Assembly: GCA_013215145.1 (NCBI GenBank)
Contig: JABSRP010000035.1
Span: 1-64,000, forward strand
Direction: 5' to 3'
DNA from: Pseudobacteriovorax sp.
GTDB taxonomy: Bacteria > Bdellovibrionota_B > Oligoflexia > Oligoflexales > Oligoflexaceae
Length of the DNA: 64,000 bases
Shown piece after piece: positions 17,219 through 26,265 of the stretch. Below the pieces are notes generated by a model. That model did not search any database, was not told where the DNA came from, and was given only the letters and a program-made list of their open reading frames with translations. Position numbers and translations under genes: made by a program. The stretch's first letter is position 1; each line of letters opens with the position of its first letter.

Positions 17219-18580
17219 ATGCTAAAGAAAATCGTTCCATCCCTAGCTTTACTCTCCCTTTTGATGGGAGCACAGACTTTCGCTAATGAAGAAGGTGATG
17301 TTCAAGAACTCAGCTCATTCGAACTCTCCCAACAAGAAATTTTTAATGGTGAGGTCCACGAAGTCGAGCTCCACATTAAAGACAGAAACTTTACCAGGTT
17401 GATTGAAACCTGCGGCGATCGAGAGGCTCCCCAGCGTCACGTGGCTGAGTTCCGATTCAATGATATTGTGATACCTAATATTGCCATCAAGTTGCGAGGA
17501 AACACCTCGCGATGTAATGTCAAAAAACAGTTCAAGCTGAATTTTAAAAAGACCAAAAACGTCTATGAAACCACTCGTCATGGGTCAGCACCTATGCAGT
17601 ACACCGACGAAGAAAAGGCACGGATCAAGGAGCAAAAACTATTTGGCCTTAAAGGCATTAGCCTGCGTTCAAGTGCCAACGACGATACTATGATCAACGA
17701 AGTCCTGGCGTCACAAATTTTTTCTCAAATTCACGCTCTAAATCCCACCTTTGAATCTGGTCCTAATGTCTACCGTGTTGCTTTAGCTAAGCTATACGTG
17801 AGTTTTCAAGGCTCCAACGAGCGTGATTACAAAGGTCTCTATTTGATTACAGAAAATATTGACGAGACTTTCCTAAAGCAGCGTCTCGGTAAAAAAACAG
17901 GAACCCTTGTTAAAGCAAGATTTAATGCCGAAGGAAAGGTGGACTTTGCTCCCCAAAGCTTCAATCCGAATGTTTACGATATCAAGACCTTTGAAGGCAA
18001 AGATGTTGATCCTGGTGATGAAGAGTTTGTCAGTGCTGAAATCTTGGTAAAAGATTTGATTGAAAAACTGAACCAATCTAGCGGCGAGGAAGAGTTGGCT
18101 GAGTTTTTGGATATCGATAGCATCCTAAATTATGCCCTTGGAGCTCATCTCACAGGTCACTGGGATAGCCTATGGGGTAACTATAACAACGATCATCTGG
18201 TCTATAATGAAAAGACGGGTAAGTGGGGTCTGATTGTTTGGGATCTTGATAACACCATAGGAACTTATGCTGATGCCGGTACTTCTCTGTTAGGTTACGA
18301 TATTCAGCATGAGTCTGTCCTGCGACTTCCACGTCAACCGAATCTACTCTTTGATAAGGTCTTTGCTGTTGACAGTTTCAAGCAACGGTATATAGATCTG
18401 GCTATCAAAGCAAGAGAGGGGTTTTATGGCAGCGATGCCTTCAATGAATCCATTGTAAACCTCCGCAATCAGGTAAGGTCTCATGTTCCTGAGTGGGAAC
18501 GACAGATCTTTACACGAGTTAAATATGAGAGGATTTTCTACTTTAAGAATGCGCGACTTGATGCCCTATCAGGTTTGTAG
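17219..18580 (+). CDS. Secreted CotH-family protein kinase
   Basis: 453 residues with a signal peptide (1-22, ending in TFA). The mature protein matches the CotH kinase family: IKLRGNTSR with KKQFKLNFKK (about 94-115), GLYLITENIDETFLKQRL (about 206-223) and the metal-binding block WGLIVWDLDNTIG (about 337-349). CotH proteins are atypical protein kinases, best known from spore coat assembly and also exported in non-sporulating bacteria. No spore genes are present, so a role in phosphorylating surface proteins is likelier here. GAGG precedes the ATG and a 24-bp tandem repeat lies upstream. A strong terminator follows, so the gene is monocistronic. Confidence 0.88.
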   Translation: MLKKIVPSLALLSLLMGAQTFANEEGDVQELSSFELSQQEIFNGEVHEVELHIKDRNFTRLIETCGDREAPQRHVAEFRFNDIVIPNIAIKLRGNTSRCNVKKQFKLNFKKTKNVYETTRHGSAPMQYTDEEKARIKEQKLFGLKGISLRSSANDDTMINEVLASQIFSQIHALNPTFESGPNVYRVALAKLYVSFQGSNERDYKGLYLITENIDETFLKQRLGKKTGTLVKARFNAEGKVDFAPQSFNPNVYDIKTFEGKDVDPGDEEFVSAEILVKDLIEKLNQSSGEEELAEFLDIDSILNYALGAHLTGHWDSLWGNYNNDHLVYNEKTGKWGLIVWDLDNTIGTYADAGTSLLGYDIQHESVLRLPRQPNLLFDKVFAVDSFKQRYIDLAIKAREGFYGSDAFNESIVNLRNQVRSHVPEWERQIFTRVKYERIFYFKNARLDALSGL

Positions 18581-18607
18581 ATTCCTAAAGTAAAGTAACA
18601 TGGCTGA

Positions 18608-18637
18608 GGGGAAGGCTTAAGAGTCTTCTCCTTTTTT
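18608..18637 (+). terminator. Rho-independent terminator of the cotH-like gene
   Basis: GGGGAAG pairs with CTTCTCC (one G-U) around a 10-base loop, followed by six T. It lies 28 bases after the stop codon. Confidence 0.8.
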
Positions 18638-18658
18638 ATACTAGCCGACAGGATATAA

Positions 18659-19666
18659 CTAACAGCCTGCTTCTTGGGTGCGGAACCATTTCTTACCGTC
18701 AACAGTCGTTTGCTCGTCACTAATAGTGATTTGGAAGGTGGACTGTGTGTTATCATCATAATCTAAAATAATAGCGCCTTGGAAGCGTGTTCCCTCGACC
18801 CGCCAAGTTCCATTATACTCTTTGTGAAAGACTCCACTTCCGTTAACACTCGATCCTGATGAATGAAAGATCCGCGTAACGCTTCCATCTGTACAAAGGT
18901 AGATTCTCTCTTTTTCTGAATAGTCGCTAGCGCTATAAAAACGCTGCAGAAGATACCCCTCAAGCATTTGCTTTAGCTCGGCTTGTGGACCAGGAGCGTC
19001 AGGGTTAGGAGTATCCAAGATCACCGAACTGGAGATAGTGGCGGCAATTGTTTTGAACTCATCGAAGGCATCCTTGGCGGCAAGGGAAATCAAAGTCAGA
19101 TGATAGCCATGATCACCAAAAATAATAGTAATCGTCGCCAGGCGATCGTTAGCTCCCTGAATCGTATACTCTGCTGTAGACTTATTGCCTTCTGTGCTGA
19201 CGCTTCCTGTTGGGTTTAGGATCACACCTTCCTCGAGTTGTACCGGAGATGACAGTTCGTTGATCAGTGCAGATTGATCACCTGTAGCGATCACCCCAAT
19301 GATATTACCTTGTTTCTTATCTGCTGATTCCATAACCACGGTTTTAGCGTTTGGTGTCGCCACCCCAATGAAGCTCTGTGGTAGTGTCAGTGTTACGCCG
19401 TAGTAGCTGAATTGGAGCAAAGATCCTCCAGTAAACTTGACTCCTGGTGTGACCTCGACTTTGGCACCAGGTGAGCCAACGACGGCATCAGAACCAGGAG
19501 ACGTAGGTGCACCGGGAGACTCTGGACTTCCAGGAGGATTAGGCTGTCCATCTGCCTGCCCATTATTTTCAGCCGTAGGAGAATCCGTTCCACTACTGTC
19601 ATTAGACCCACCTGAACAGCCAAATCCTAAAGCCAAAAAAAGACTTAATATCAACTGTTTACGCAT
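18659..19666 (-). CDS. Lipoprotein with Pro/Gly/Ser-rich linker
   Basis: 335 residues. The signal ends in the lipobox LGFGC with Cys17 as the lipidation site. Residues about 20-75 are a low-complexity linker rich in Gly, Pro and Ser (repeats of PGSP/PGAP type) that would hold the protein away from the membrane. Residues about 80-215 look globular and mixed alpha/beta (VTLTLPQSFIG, GNIIGVIATGDQS, TITIIFGDHGYHLTLISL). The last 110 residues form a second, probably beta-rich domain with Cys257 and Cys335. AAGGAG precedes the ATG. I do not recognise either domain; function unknown. Confidence 0.75.
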   Translation of the reverse strand: MRKQLILSLFLALGFGCSGGSNDSSGTDSPTAENNGQADGQPNPPGSPESPGAPTSPGSDAVVGSPGAKVEVTPGVKFTGGSLLQFSYYGVTLTLPQSFIGVATPNAKTVVMESADKKQGNIIGVIATGDQSALINELSSPVQLEEGVILNPTGSVSTEGNKSTAEYTIQGANDRLATITIIFGDHGYHLTLISLAAKDAFDEFKTIAATISSSVILDTPNPDAPGPQAELKQMLEGYLLQRFYSASDYSEKERIYLCTDGSVTRIFHSSGSSVNGSGVFHKEYNGTWRVEGTRFQGAIILDYDDNTQSTFQITISDEQTTVDGKKWFRTQEAGC

Positions 19667-19873
19667 GAAATTCTCCTTGATATTTGGTTTCTCAGATCGT
19701 TGTTAGGGCCAAATGGCCGACCCATCTGTTATAGATCCTTTGTCCGAGTATTTCTCGAACTTATCCCGCAAAAGTGGAAATAGCACTCCCACGGGTCATG
19801 GCCTGGGGAGAGGAAAGATTAATTTGCTGAAAATATTGGTAAATAATGGCTCGCGTCTTCTTGTTGTGGGGTC

Positions 19874-21043
19874 TTACAGTTTGGCTAAGTATGACCTCAT
19901 CAAGGGAAGGGCTTGCGTTGGACTAGCCATTGTCCAATCCTGACATCCATTAAACGTGGTGAATAAGCCAAGGGCTTTTTGTAGTTGAAACTGAAAGGAC
20001 TCGTTCTTAGCCGTTTTGGGGTCGATCTGGAGGTTTTGAATGATCAGCCTTTTCTCCTTGCGGCTGGCTTTGCAGTCCATGCGACCAACAAACCGATCTT
20101 GCCAAAGTATAGGTAAAACAAAATAACCATACTGCCGCTTTTCTCTGGGCAGATAGCATTCTAGAGTATATTTGAAGTCAAAAATCTCCCACAGTTTTTT
20201 CCTTTGGATGACGGCGTGATCGAAGGGGGATAGGATTTTAACGGAGTCATTGCATGTAGGCCAACGTTTATAAAAATCGGTCGAGGCAAAATAAGAGCTA
20301 GGTTCGACACCCTCAATCCTGATAGGTATCAGTGAGCCTTCTGATATCATGGTATCAACTTCTCGCCTGATGCGAGATTTCAAGTGGCCTGGCTGCAGAT
20401 ACGAGCACTCTTCTTTTTTTGCGAATCCGTGCAGTCGCAGGGTTTTTTTTATCAGATGGCGGGCTAATTCTGTTTCGCTTGGGATCGATTGATCGACATA
20501 GTTAGGGATGACTCGGTGAGGCAAATCATAAACTTTCTGAAAGGATTCTCTACTTGTAATCATAAGATGGCCTTCATGAAATAGACGTTCTAAGGCAGTA
20601 CGCGCAGGTTTCGACCCTCCCCAGCCAGATTTATGCCTGGACGCACCCTCAAAATCCTTGGAACAAAGTGGTCCCTCCTGTTCGATCCGCCTCAAAACTT
20701 GATGCATCACGGCTTTATTTTTTGGTAGCCAATTAGAGTCCTTGTCACGATAGGCTATCTTTCGCGGCAAGCTATAGCGATAGTCCTCCATGGGCAGATA
20801 AGCGGCGGCATGGCTCCAGTATTCGAATAATTGTCGCTGTGCTACCAAGCGGTTAAGAGTCGCTGGTCGGTAATGGGAGTTTCTGCTCCATAGAACATGA
20901 TGATGGGCGCGTTCAACCACCGAGATCGTATCTATCTGAATATATCCCAGCCGTCGGATAACCCTTGTTTGATCTAAGGGTCTACCGATCAAGCCTTGAT
21001 GCTTGAGAAACAACGTTCTGGCTTCGTTTTTCGATAGGTCCAT
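19874..21043 (-). CDS. AlkX/YcaQ-type winged-helix DNA glycosylase
   Basis: 389-residue cytoplasmic protein of the HTH_42 (AlkZ/YcaQ) family, with tandem winged helices. The QxD catalytic motif of the YcaQ/AlkX branch is present as Q36-I-D38 in LGYIQIDTISVVERAHHHVLW. Other family marks are SHAAAYLPMEDY and the C-terminal LSPFDHAVIQRKKLWEIFDF. E. coli YcaQ unhooks interstrand crosslinks and excises alkylated bases. The start is the ATG at 21043 with GGGAG six to seven bases upstream; the frame extends to 21100 without another good start. It lies downstream of a serpin gene on the same strand, separated by a hairpin. Confidence 0.88.
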   Translation of the reverse strand: MDLSKNEARTLFLKHQGLIGRPLDQTRVIRRLGYIQIDTISVVERAHHHVLWSRNSHYRPATLNRLVAQRQLFEYWSHAAAYLPMEDYRYSLPRKIAYRDKDSNWLPKNKAVMHQVLRRIEQEGPLCSKDFEGASRHKSGWGGSKPARTALERLFHEGHLMITSRESFQKVYDLPHRVIPNYVDQSIPSETELARHLIKKTLRLHGFAKKEECSYLQPGHLKSRIRREVDTMISEGSLIPIRIEGVEPSSYFASTDFYKRWPTCNDSVKILSPFDHAVIQRKKLWEIFDFKYTLECYLPREKRQYGYFVLPILWQDRFVGRMDCKASRKEKRLIIQNLQIDPKTAKNESFQFQLQKALGLFTTFNGCQDWTMASPTQALPLMRSYLAKL

Positions 21044-21076
21044 GACAATCTCCCACAGTATATCCAATGAAAGAGT

Positions 21077-21102
21077 CGTTGGATCGCGAGTACGATCCAA
21101 CG
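21077..21102. terminator. Perfect 10-bp hairpin between serpin and alkX-like genes
   Basis: CGTTGGATCG, six bases, CGATCCAACG. It lies downstream of the serpin and upstream of the glycosylase. There is no strong T tract in either direction, so it may be a weak terminator or an operator. Confidence 0.5.
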
Positions 21103-21173
21103 TCTTTAAGATTCATGGAATACCATCTGACCTTTGAGAACGTCTACCCAGAATTGGGAGGGGCGATGAGGGG

Positions 21174-22544
21174 TTATTTTTGACTTGGGTCAGCTATGCG
21201 CCCCATAAAGAGGATGGAGGCTGAAACCTTGTCATATATGGCAAATAGAGTGGGTCGATCGACGGAGAAGGTCTTCACTTCGGTGGGAGCTGATTCGGTG
21301 CCAATCACAATACCTGTGGCAGCGGCGGCTTCTGTACCCGACTCATCGACTATAAGCTTTGTCTTGTGAAACACATCATCAATAAAGACGCTACCGAGAG
21401 TCGCTTGGCTCTCTTCCGTAAATAGATTGGGAAAGTGATTGGCGTCTCGATCAAAGACCCTTTCAATTCCCATGGTTTTAAGGGTGTCTTTAATGGATTG
21501 GCTGCCCCATTCCATGTCAAGTTTTGGGACTGATACCTTTGTCTCGGCTGAGCTTTTCGCCTCTAGTAGTGCAGAAAAATCTTCTTGATCAAACTCGTCT
21601 TCCCAACTTAAATAGTTTGCCGCATCTTTAGGTTGTATATAAATCATGGCGATCTTTGCATTGCGATAATCTAAGCTAAGGGCCTGCTCTGTATCCGTCT
21701 CGGCAAATTCAAAGGATTCCTGTTGGCTCATCATCTCCACCGATTTGGTTTCGCCTGCGAGTGACTGGAAAGACGATGGGCTCGTCAGATTCTGGTTAAA
21801 TGCATATTGCCATTGAGCCTTAAAATACACCGAGTTGGTTAGGACTGAAATCGTGTTTTCTTTGATGCTCCCCTCAGGCAATAGATCTTTGATAAGATCT
21901 TCGGTATTCACGGCAACGAAAGAGTTGACAGCCTCTCGTGATAGCTCTGTTTGAGTCCGGAAGGGGAGACTACCCACGCCGGCATTGTAGTAACCTTTGA
22001 TATGATCAAGATAATCTGGGTCGGCCTCCAGTGACTCATCCACCCAAAGTTGGTTCACCAGCTTGTATTGAGCAGGATCGTCTTCCAGACTCGTTGGGCT
22101 CATACTATTGGCTAGTCCATCCAGTCCAGACTTTAACAGAGACGAATTCTGATCAAAATCGGCATCGAAGGCAAAACCGGTAGCAAACTCCGTCGCAGGT
22201 GTTTGACCCGCCTCCGTGGCCGGATAGAGCGTGGCAAAAACCGTCCGAATCGAGAGTGGTGAGAAGGCTAAGTTTTTATCCGCGTTACGCAACTTGCGAA
22301 ACATCTGGAACGCGAATCGGTTGTGGTCGTCGGCAAAACGCTTGACCTCAGCTAAATCTGGATTGTCTTCAGGAGTATAGGTCACCTGGCTTTCGGAAAA
22401 GCTCATGAGCTCGGCGTACTGCTCAGGTACGATGGTGTTTCCGGGACCATTTATCGTCGCGGTCTCAGTCTTGTCGGAATTCTGGCAGGAAAGCGATAGG
22501 ATTCCTATTCCAGCAAGTAGCCATGTTGTCTTCAATGATTTCAT
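21174..22544 (-). CDS. Serpin lipoprotein, inhibitory type
   Basis: 456 residues. A lipoprotein signal ends in LSLSC (Cys20), followed by a linker and a full serpin fold (about 70-453). Family marks are NLAFSPLSIRTVFATLYPA, TNSVYFKAQWQYAF, and the end FSVDRPTLFAIYD with ILFMGRIADP. The reactive-centre hinge DESGTEAAAATG (about 399-410) has the small-residue pattern of inhibitory serpins. Counting 17 residues from the hinge Glu places P1-P1' at Glu417-Ser418, which would target a glutamyl-specific protease; this is inference. A surface-anchored serpin could guard the cell against its own or foreign proteases. GAGGAG precedes the ATG. Confidence 0.92.
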   Translation of the reverse strand: MKSLKTTWLLAGIGILSLSCQNSDKTETATINGPGNTIVPEQYAELMSFSESQVTYTPEDNPDLAEVKRFADDHNRFAFQMFRKLRNADKNLAFSPLSIRTVFATLYPATEAGQTPATEFATGFAFDADFDQNSSLLKSGLDGLANSMSPTSLEDDPAQYKLVNQLWVDESLEADPDYLDHIKGYYNAGVGSLPFRTQTELSREAVNSFVAVNTEDLIKDLLPEGSIKENTISVLTNSVYFKAQWQYAFNQNLTSPSSFQSLAGETKSVEMMSQQESFEFAETDTEQALSLDYRNAKIAMIYIQPKDAANYLSWEDEFDQEDFSALLEAKSSAETKVSVPKLDMEWGSQSIKDTLKTMGIERVFDRDANHFPNLFTEESQATLGSVFIDDVFHKTKLIVDESGTEAAAATGIVIGTESAPTEVKTFSVDRPTLFAIYDKVSASILFMGRIADPSQK

Positions 22545-22698
22545 TTTGTACTCCTCTATATATCAACGTTCCTTGGTATAAGAAGTATCGGTTTGAAACC
22601 GGAAAGGAACTAGACCTTTCTTCGAAGAAGCGTATTCCACCGTATTCTCGGTGGAATATAAGGTAGGCAGAGGTATCCCCCTGCATTTACGGCTTGTT

Positions 22699-25248
22699 TT
22701 AATCCGTTAAGCGTCGAATGAGGATACCGCTGAGATTCAATCGATTCAAAGGACCTTCAAATCCACCCGGATTGCCAGTATAGCTGGCGGCAGCGGCTAA
22801 GTAAGTCATGTTATTAGCATCCTTTAAACACCAACGATACGTCTGCCCTGCTAACAACTCAACTGTTTGGCTGGTTGATAGGCCCCAGTCTTGCCAAGTG
22901 GGCCGGCTTGGGCTGACAAGAGCTAGTTCCTGTGTCGTTTGAGAGTTGGATTCTAAGGTCATGATTTTATTGGTTGAAGTCATGCCTGTGGTAATGTTTG
23001 TGTGGGCGTTCCCATATTCCAATTGAATCTTGTAGCTTCCGTTGTCGCGGACTTTCAACGCCCCACAGAGGGTTTGTTCGGGGCGTCCCCAATCACGCAC
23101 ATGATTTTTTCCGTGTTCAAATGTGACGACGGGGGCCTGTCCAGATTCCGTGATCATCTCTCTCGGACTTATCCAATACTGGCTTCGATATGAGCAAAGA
23201 GGAGGGGTGGGGTGTGACTCTAATTTCGTGGACCGATCTCTAACGATAACAACAAGGCAATCGTTCAGTGCGCCGAGTTCCACAAGAGGAACCGTCGTAT
23301 CGGGTTTGACGATCTCTGTATAACCGTCAGTTATGATAAACTCAACATTACCAAAGCGTGCCCAAGGCGACGCTGGAGCGATGCTTAGGGTATCAATGCC
23401 ATCGTTCCTTATTACGCTAAGGGTTGCTTGCGCGGGCGAGAATATCGCCGTGATTTCATCGAGGCTGAGTTCACTTTGAGGTTTACCAGGTATGATAAGA
23501 GGGCTTGCTTGTTGCGATGATTCTTCGACTTGTTTGACGCCCATAACGATTTTAATCTCTTTGTTTTGATTTGCGGGAGCATTGAGAATATCGTCCCAAG
23601 TAACGATGGCCTTACCATCTTCTATTGGTAAGGAGCTCTCGCCGATGACTACCGCCTTCAATTCCAGAAATCCCGACGCAGTGGACTCGTCTAATTCTGG
23701 TAAAACTAGTGTTACCTGAGTCTTAGATGACTTAAAGCTGAGATTGGATAGGGTCAGTGTCTGACCGTTAGTCCCTAACCAAGACTTCGCCCAGTCGACC
23801 GATATGTTGGGACTTATCCACCAGGATTCAAGGTCTTTTGCTTTTAAACCAAAAAGCTGTTCAATAACGCTACCCAATGCAGCCCCAACAGACCATAACT
23901 GTCGCTTAGAATTCACTACAGGGCCTGTCCTGTCGCCATCATTATATCGCGGAAGTGCAGACAGTGATTCAAGGTTTTCTATATGAGTGCCCCATCTAAG
24001 TGACGCCTGGATTAAATGATCGAGGTGAAGTCCGTGATGTTCGGAAAGCCCTAATAATCCACTAGCCCGCAGCGCATAGCCGCCGACAAAAGGCCAATAG
24101 GCTTGGTTATGATAAATCGGTACATCAAACGAAAAAGGAAAATAGACAGGCGCTCCTGAACTTGCCATGGGATATGTAGCGAATTGTTTTTTGAGCCTTT
24201 GGTCACCCGGAAATAATTCCGCCATAAGTGAAAGTGCTAAAAGATCTGTGTGACCTGATGGTGTTAATCCCGAGCTTTGCCAAAGGTAGCTAGCATAGGT
24301 ATTCGTTCGGCTATTCCAAAATCGCTGTTGAATTGCTTCCCTAAGATCAAGGGCATACTTTTGGATTTTGGTTCCTATCTCCTCTCTACGGGAAGTCATC
24401 AACTCTTTGGCTAGGTATTCCAACGCTTGAAGGTGAAGAAGATTGGTCGATAAAGCAAAACCCTGGGCGATGGGCGTAACATCGCCGCGCGTCGATAGGT
24501 GATAAGACTGCTCGCGCCAATCGAGAAACGACTGCTCACCTCGATAAAGGCCCCACTGACTGTCGAATACGATCCCACGGTCTTTTAATACCGTCGCTAG
24601 TACCGTATCTATTGAGAAGGCATGGAAGCCTCTATCAGCGCCGGGGTTTAATTGTGGGCTCACAGCCTTAGCGCCGACAGTCCAGCTGACTCGATCTGAA
24701 CTTACGGGCCAACTGCCATCTGTTCCCGTATCTTGAATGATCTCGTGAGTCTGCTGGTTACCAGTCTGCAAGCGGAAGGGGCTAGTCTTAAAGCTGAGAG
24801 AATTTTTGCCTCTGTCAGCGTCAAGCCAAGATAATCCCAGATCTAAAGCGAAGGCTGTATCTCTAGTCCAAACAAAGGGCCAGAGCTCTCCTGTGACATA
24901 ACAGTTGCAGTCTAAATCGTTGCCAAAGTTATAGCTGTTATCGCGAATCTTATCGGTTGCATTAAGCCTTGCCTCATAGACAGCCATAGCAAAGTAAGCA
25001 TCTAGCCACGGTGAAGAGCTTTGCAGCCTTAGTTCTTCGTTGTCTTGTCTCCATTTTAACGAAGGAGATAGGCTACCGGGAGCATCGAGAAGAAATGTTC
25101 TGCTCCCATCTGCTTCTATGTTGATGTTTAGGTTGACGTTGACGCCGAGTACTTCGCGTTGGTACCTACTTTCTGCTGCCATCATATCCCCTCCGAAAGA
25201 CCATAGAATAACTATGGCTCCAAGGAAGGAAACCGTGAGATTCTTCAT
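22699..25248 (-). CDS. Secreted glycosidase with (alpha/alpha)6-barrel, C-terminal beta domains
   Basis: 849 residues with a signal peptide (1-24). Residues about 75-460 resemble six-hairpin glycosidases of the GH15/GH37/GH63-like groups: ELWPFVWTRDTAFALDLGLSWL (121-142) with the WTRD substrate-site motif, an RQLWSVGAALGSVIEQLFGL helix, and repeated aromatic-rich helix pairs (NQAYWPFVGGYALR). The C-terminal 380 residues are beta-rich and may hold carbohydrate-binding modules. It should act in the periplasm or outside on an unknown glucan or glycoside. GAGGATG precedes the ATG. It is on the same strand as the serpin gene, 154 bases upstream of it. Confidence 0.65.
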   Translation of the reverse strand: MKNLTVSFLGAIVILWSFGGDMMAAESRYQREVLGVNVNLNINIEADGSRTFLLDAPGSLSPSLKWRQDNEELRLQSSSPWLDAYFAMAVYEARLNATDKIRDNSYNFGNDLDCNCYVTGELWPFVWTRDTAFALDLGLSWLDADRGKNSLSFKTSPFRLQTGNQQTHEIIQDTGTDGSWPVSSDRVSWTVGAKAVSPQLNPGADRGFHAFSIDTVLATVLKDRGIVFDSQWGLYRGEQSFLDWREQSYHLSTRGDVTPIAQGFALSTNLLHLQALEYLAKELMTSRREEIGTKIQKYALDLREAIQQRFWNSRTNTYASYLWQSSGLTPSGHTDLLALSLMAELFPGDQRLKKQFATYPMASSGAPVYFPFSFDVPIYHNQAYWPFVGGYALRASGLLGLSEHHGLHLDHLIQASLRWGTHIENLESLSALPRYNDGDRTGPVVNSKRQLWSVGAALGSVIEQLFGLKAKDLESWWISPNISVDWAKSWLGTNGQTLTLSNLSFKSSKTQVTLVLPELDESTASGFLELKAVVIGESSLPIEDGKAIVTWDDILNAPANQNKEIKIVMGVKQVEESSQQASPLIIPGKPQSELSLDEITAIFSPAQATLSVIRNDGIDTLSIAPASPWARFGNVEFIITDGYTEIVKPDTTVPLVELGALNDCLVVIVRDRSTKLESHPTPPLCSYRSQYWISPREMITESGQAPVVTFEHGKNHVRDWGRPEQTLCGALKVRDNGSYKIQLEYGNAHTNITTGMTSTNKIMTLESNSQTTQELALVSPSRPTWQDWGLSTSQTVELLAGQTYRWCLKDANNMTYLAAAASYTGNPGGFEGPLNRLNLSGILIRRLTD

Positions 25249-25570
25249 CGTGGTTCATCCTCTACATTTGCGTAAGTTCTGCTGGAGTTTTTATCAGGTT
25301 TGTAGGAACTTGCAATAATTACTCAAAGAATCCGAGGATTTTTAAATCTTTTCCCTACAGTTTGATTGATATTGCGGCAGATTCCCTTGCTAACGCAAAC
25401 TACCCCCCCACAGTTTTGTTGGAATTACCCTTACAAAACCTATAGGTTTAAATGATAGGTGAAATTTGCATAGATGATCCTTAGATCGCATCCGATACCG
25501 TCCTAAGAGGCAGCAATTTGTAAATTTGGTGGCCGTTGTTGACTTTAGCTTCCTTCGGACGTAGGCGGAT
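25249..25570. other. Intergenic region between divergent genes
   Basis: 322 bases between the glycosidase gene and a membrane-protein gene. It must hold both promoters, but I cannot pick convincing boxes or any repeat. Confidence 0.5.
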
Positions 25571-26179
25571 ATGTTTGAAACAACAAGAGACATTCGAATT
25601 TTTTGGGATCGTCATCAGCTTAAACTAGCGCGACGGTTTGCGATACATACCAATCAGTTTTTAGATAGTTACGAAGGGCACCTGATCCTAGCCTCTGCCA
25701 TATTCCTCTTGCATACACTAGGCTATGAGTTTTCCCTGTTGAGTACCTTACTTTTTTTGCCGACCTTATTTATCGTTTTAGCACAATTCGTTTTTCTACC
25801 TCGTTTTGCCCGAAAGCGGTACTATTTGCTAGTTTATAGCTTATTTATGATCCTTTCTGTTAATATGCCGATCCTTTCTTATTACGTTAGCCAAGGCGGA
25901 CAGCCACATCTTCCCTCTCAATCGCTTTTGACCTTTTTAGGACTTTATTCCATGTTTTTTCCCTGTCATCGTAATGTTTTTTTTGCTCTAGCGATAAATT
26001 CGATGAGCCTACTAACGTGCTACATTACCATTTTAATCCTCTACGGGATTGGTAACTTGGAGCGTGTCTATGGAAATTTAGAGATTGGTAGTTTGCTGGG
26101 GATAGGAGTCTTTTGTTTGCTTTATCAAGTTTCCTTAAAGCTCTACTACTATATGGCGAAATCGAAAAAATCCATATGA
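25571..26179 (+). CDS. Polytopic membrane protein, function unknown
   Basis: 202 residues with five or six hydrophobic helices from residue 38 on (ILASAIFLLHTLGYEF, LLFLPTLFIVLAQFVFL, LLVYSLFMILSVNMPILSYY, then three more). The N-terminus is a charged helix and the C-terminus ends in a basic KSKKSI tail. The layout resembles the membrane sensor part of some GGDEF or kinase proteins but no output domain follows. AGGCGG lies just upstream of the ATG. It stands alone between divergent and convergent neighbours. Confidence 0.6.
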   Translation: MFETTRDIRIFWDRHQLKLARRFAIHTNQFLDSYEGHLILASAIFLLHTLGYEFSLLSTLLFLPTLFIVLAQFVFLPRFARKRYYLLVYSLFMILSVNMPILSYYVSQGGQPHLPSQSLLTFLGLYSMFFPCHRNVFFALAINSMSLLTCYITILILYGIGNLERVYGNLEIGSLLGIGVFCLLYQVSLKLYYYMAKSKKSI

Positions 26180-26265
26180 TCGGCATTGGCCCAAAACATT
26201 AGGGTCTTAAGAAACCATCACCCCTCGACGAGAGGTGATAAGATCCTTAAAGCTCATAAAACATA

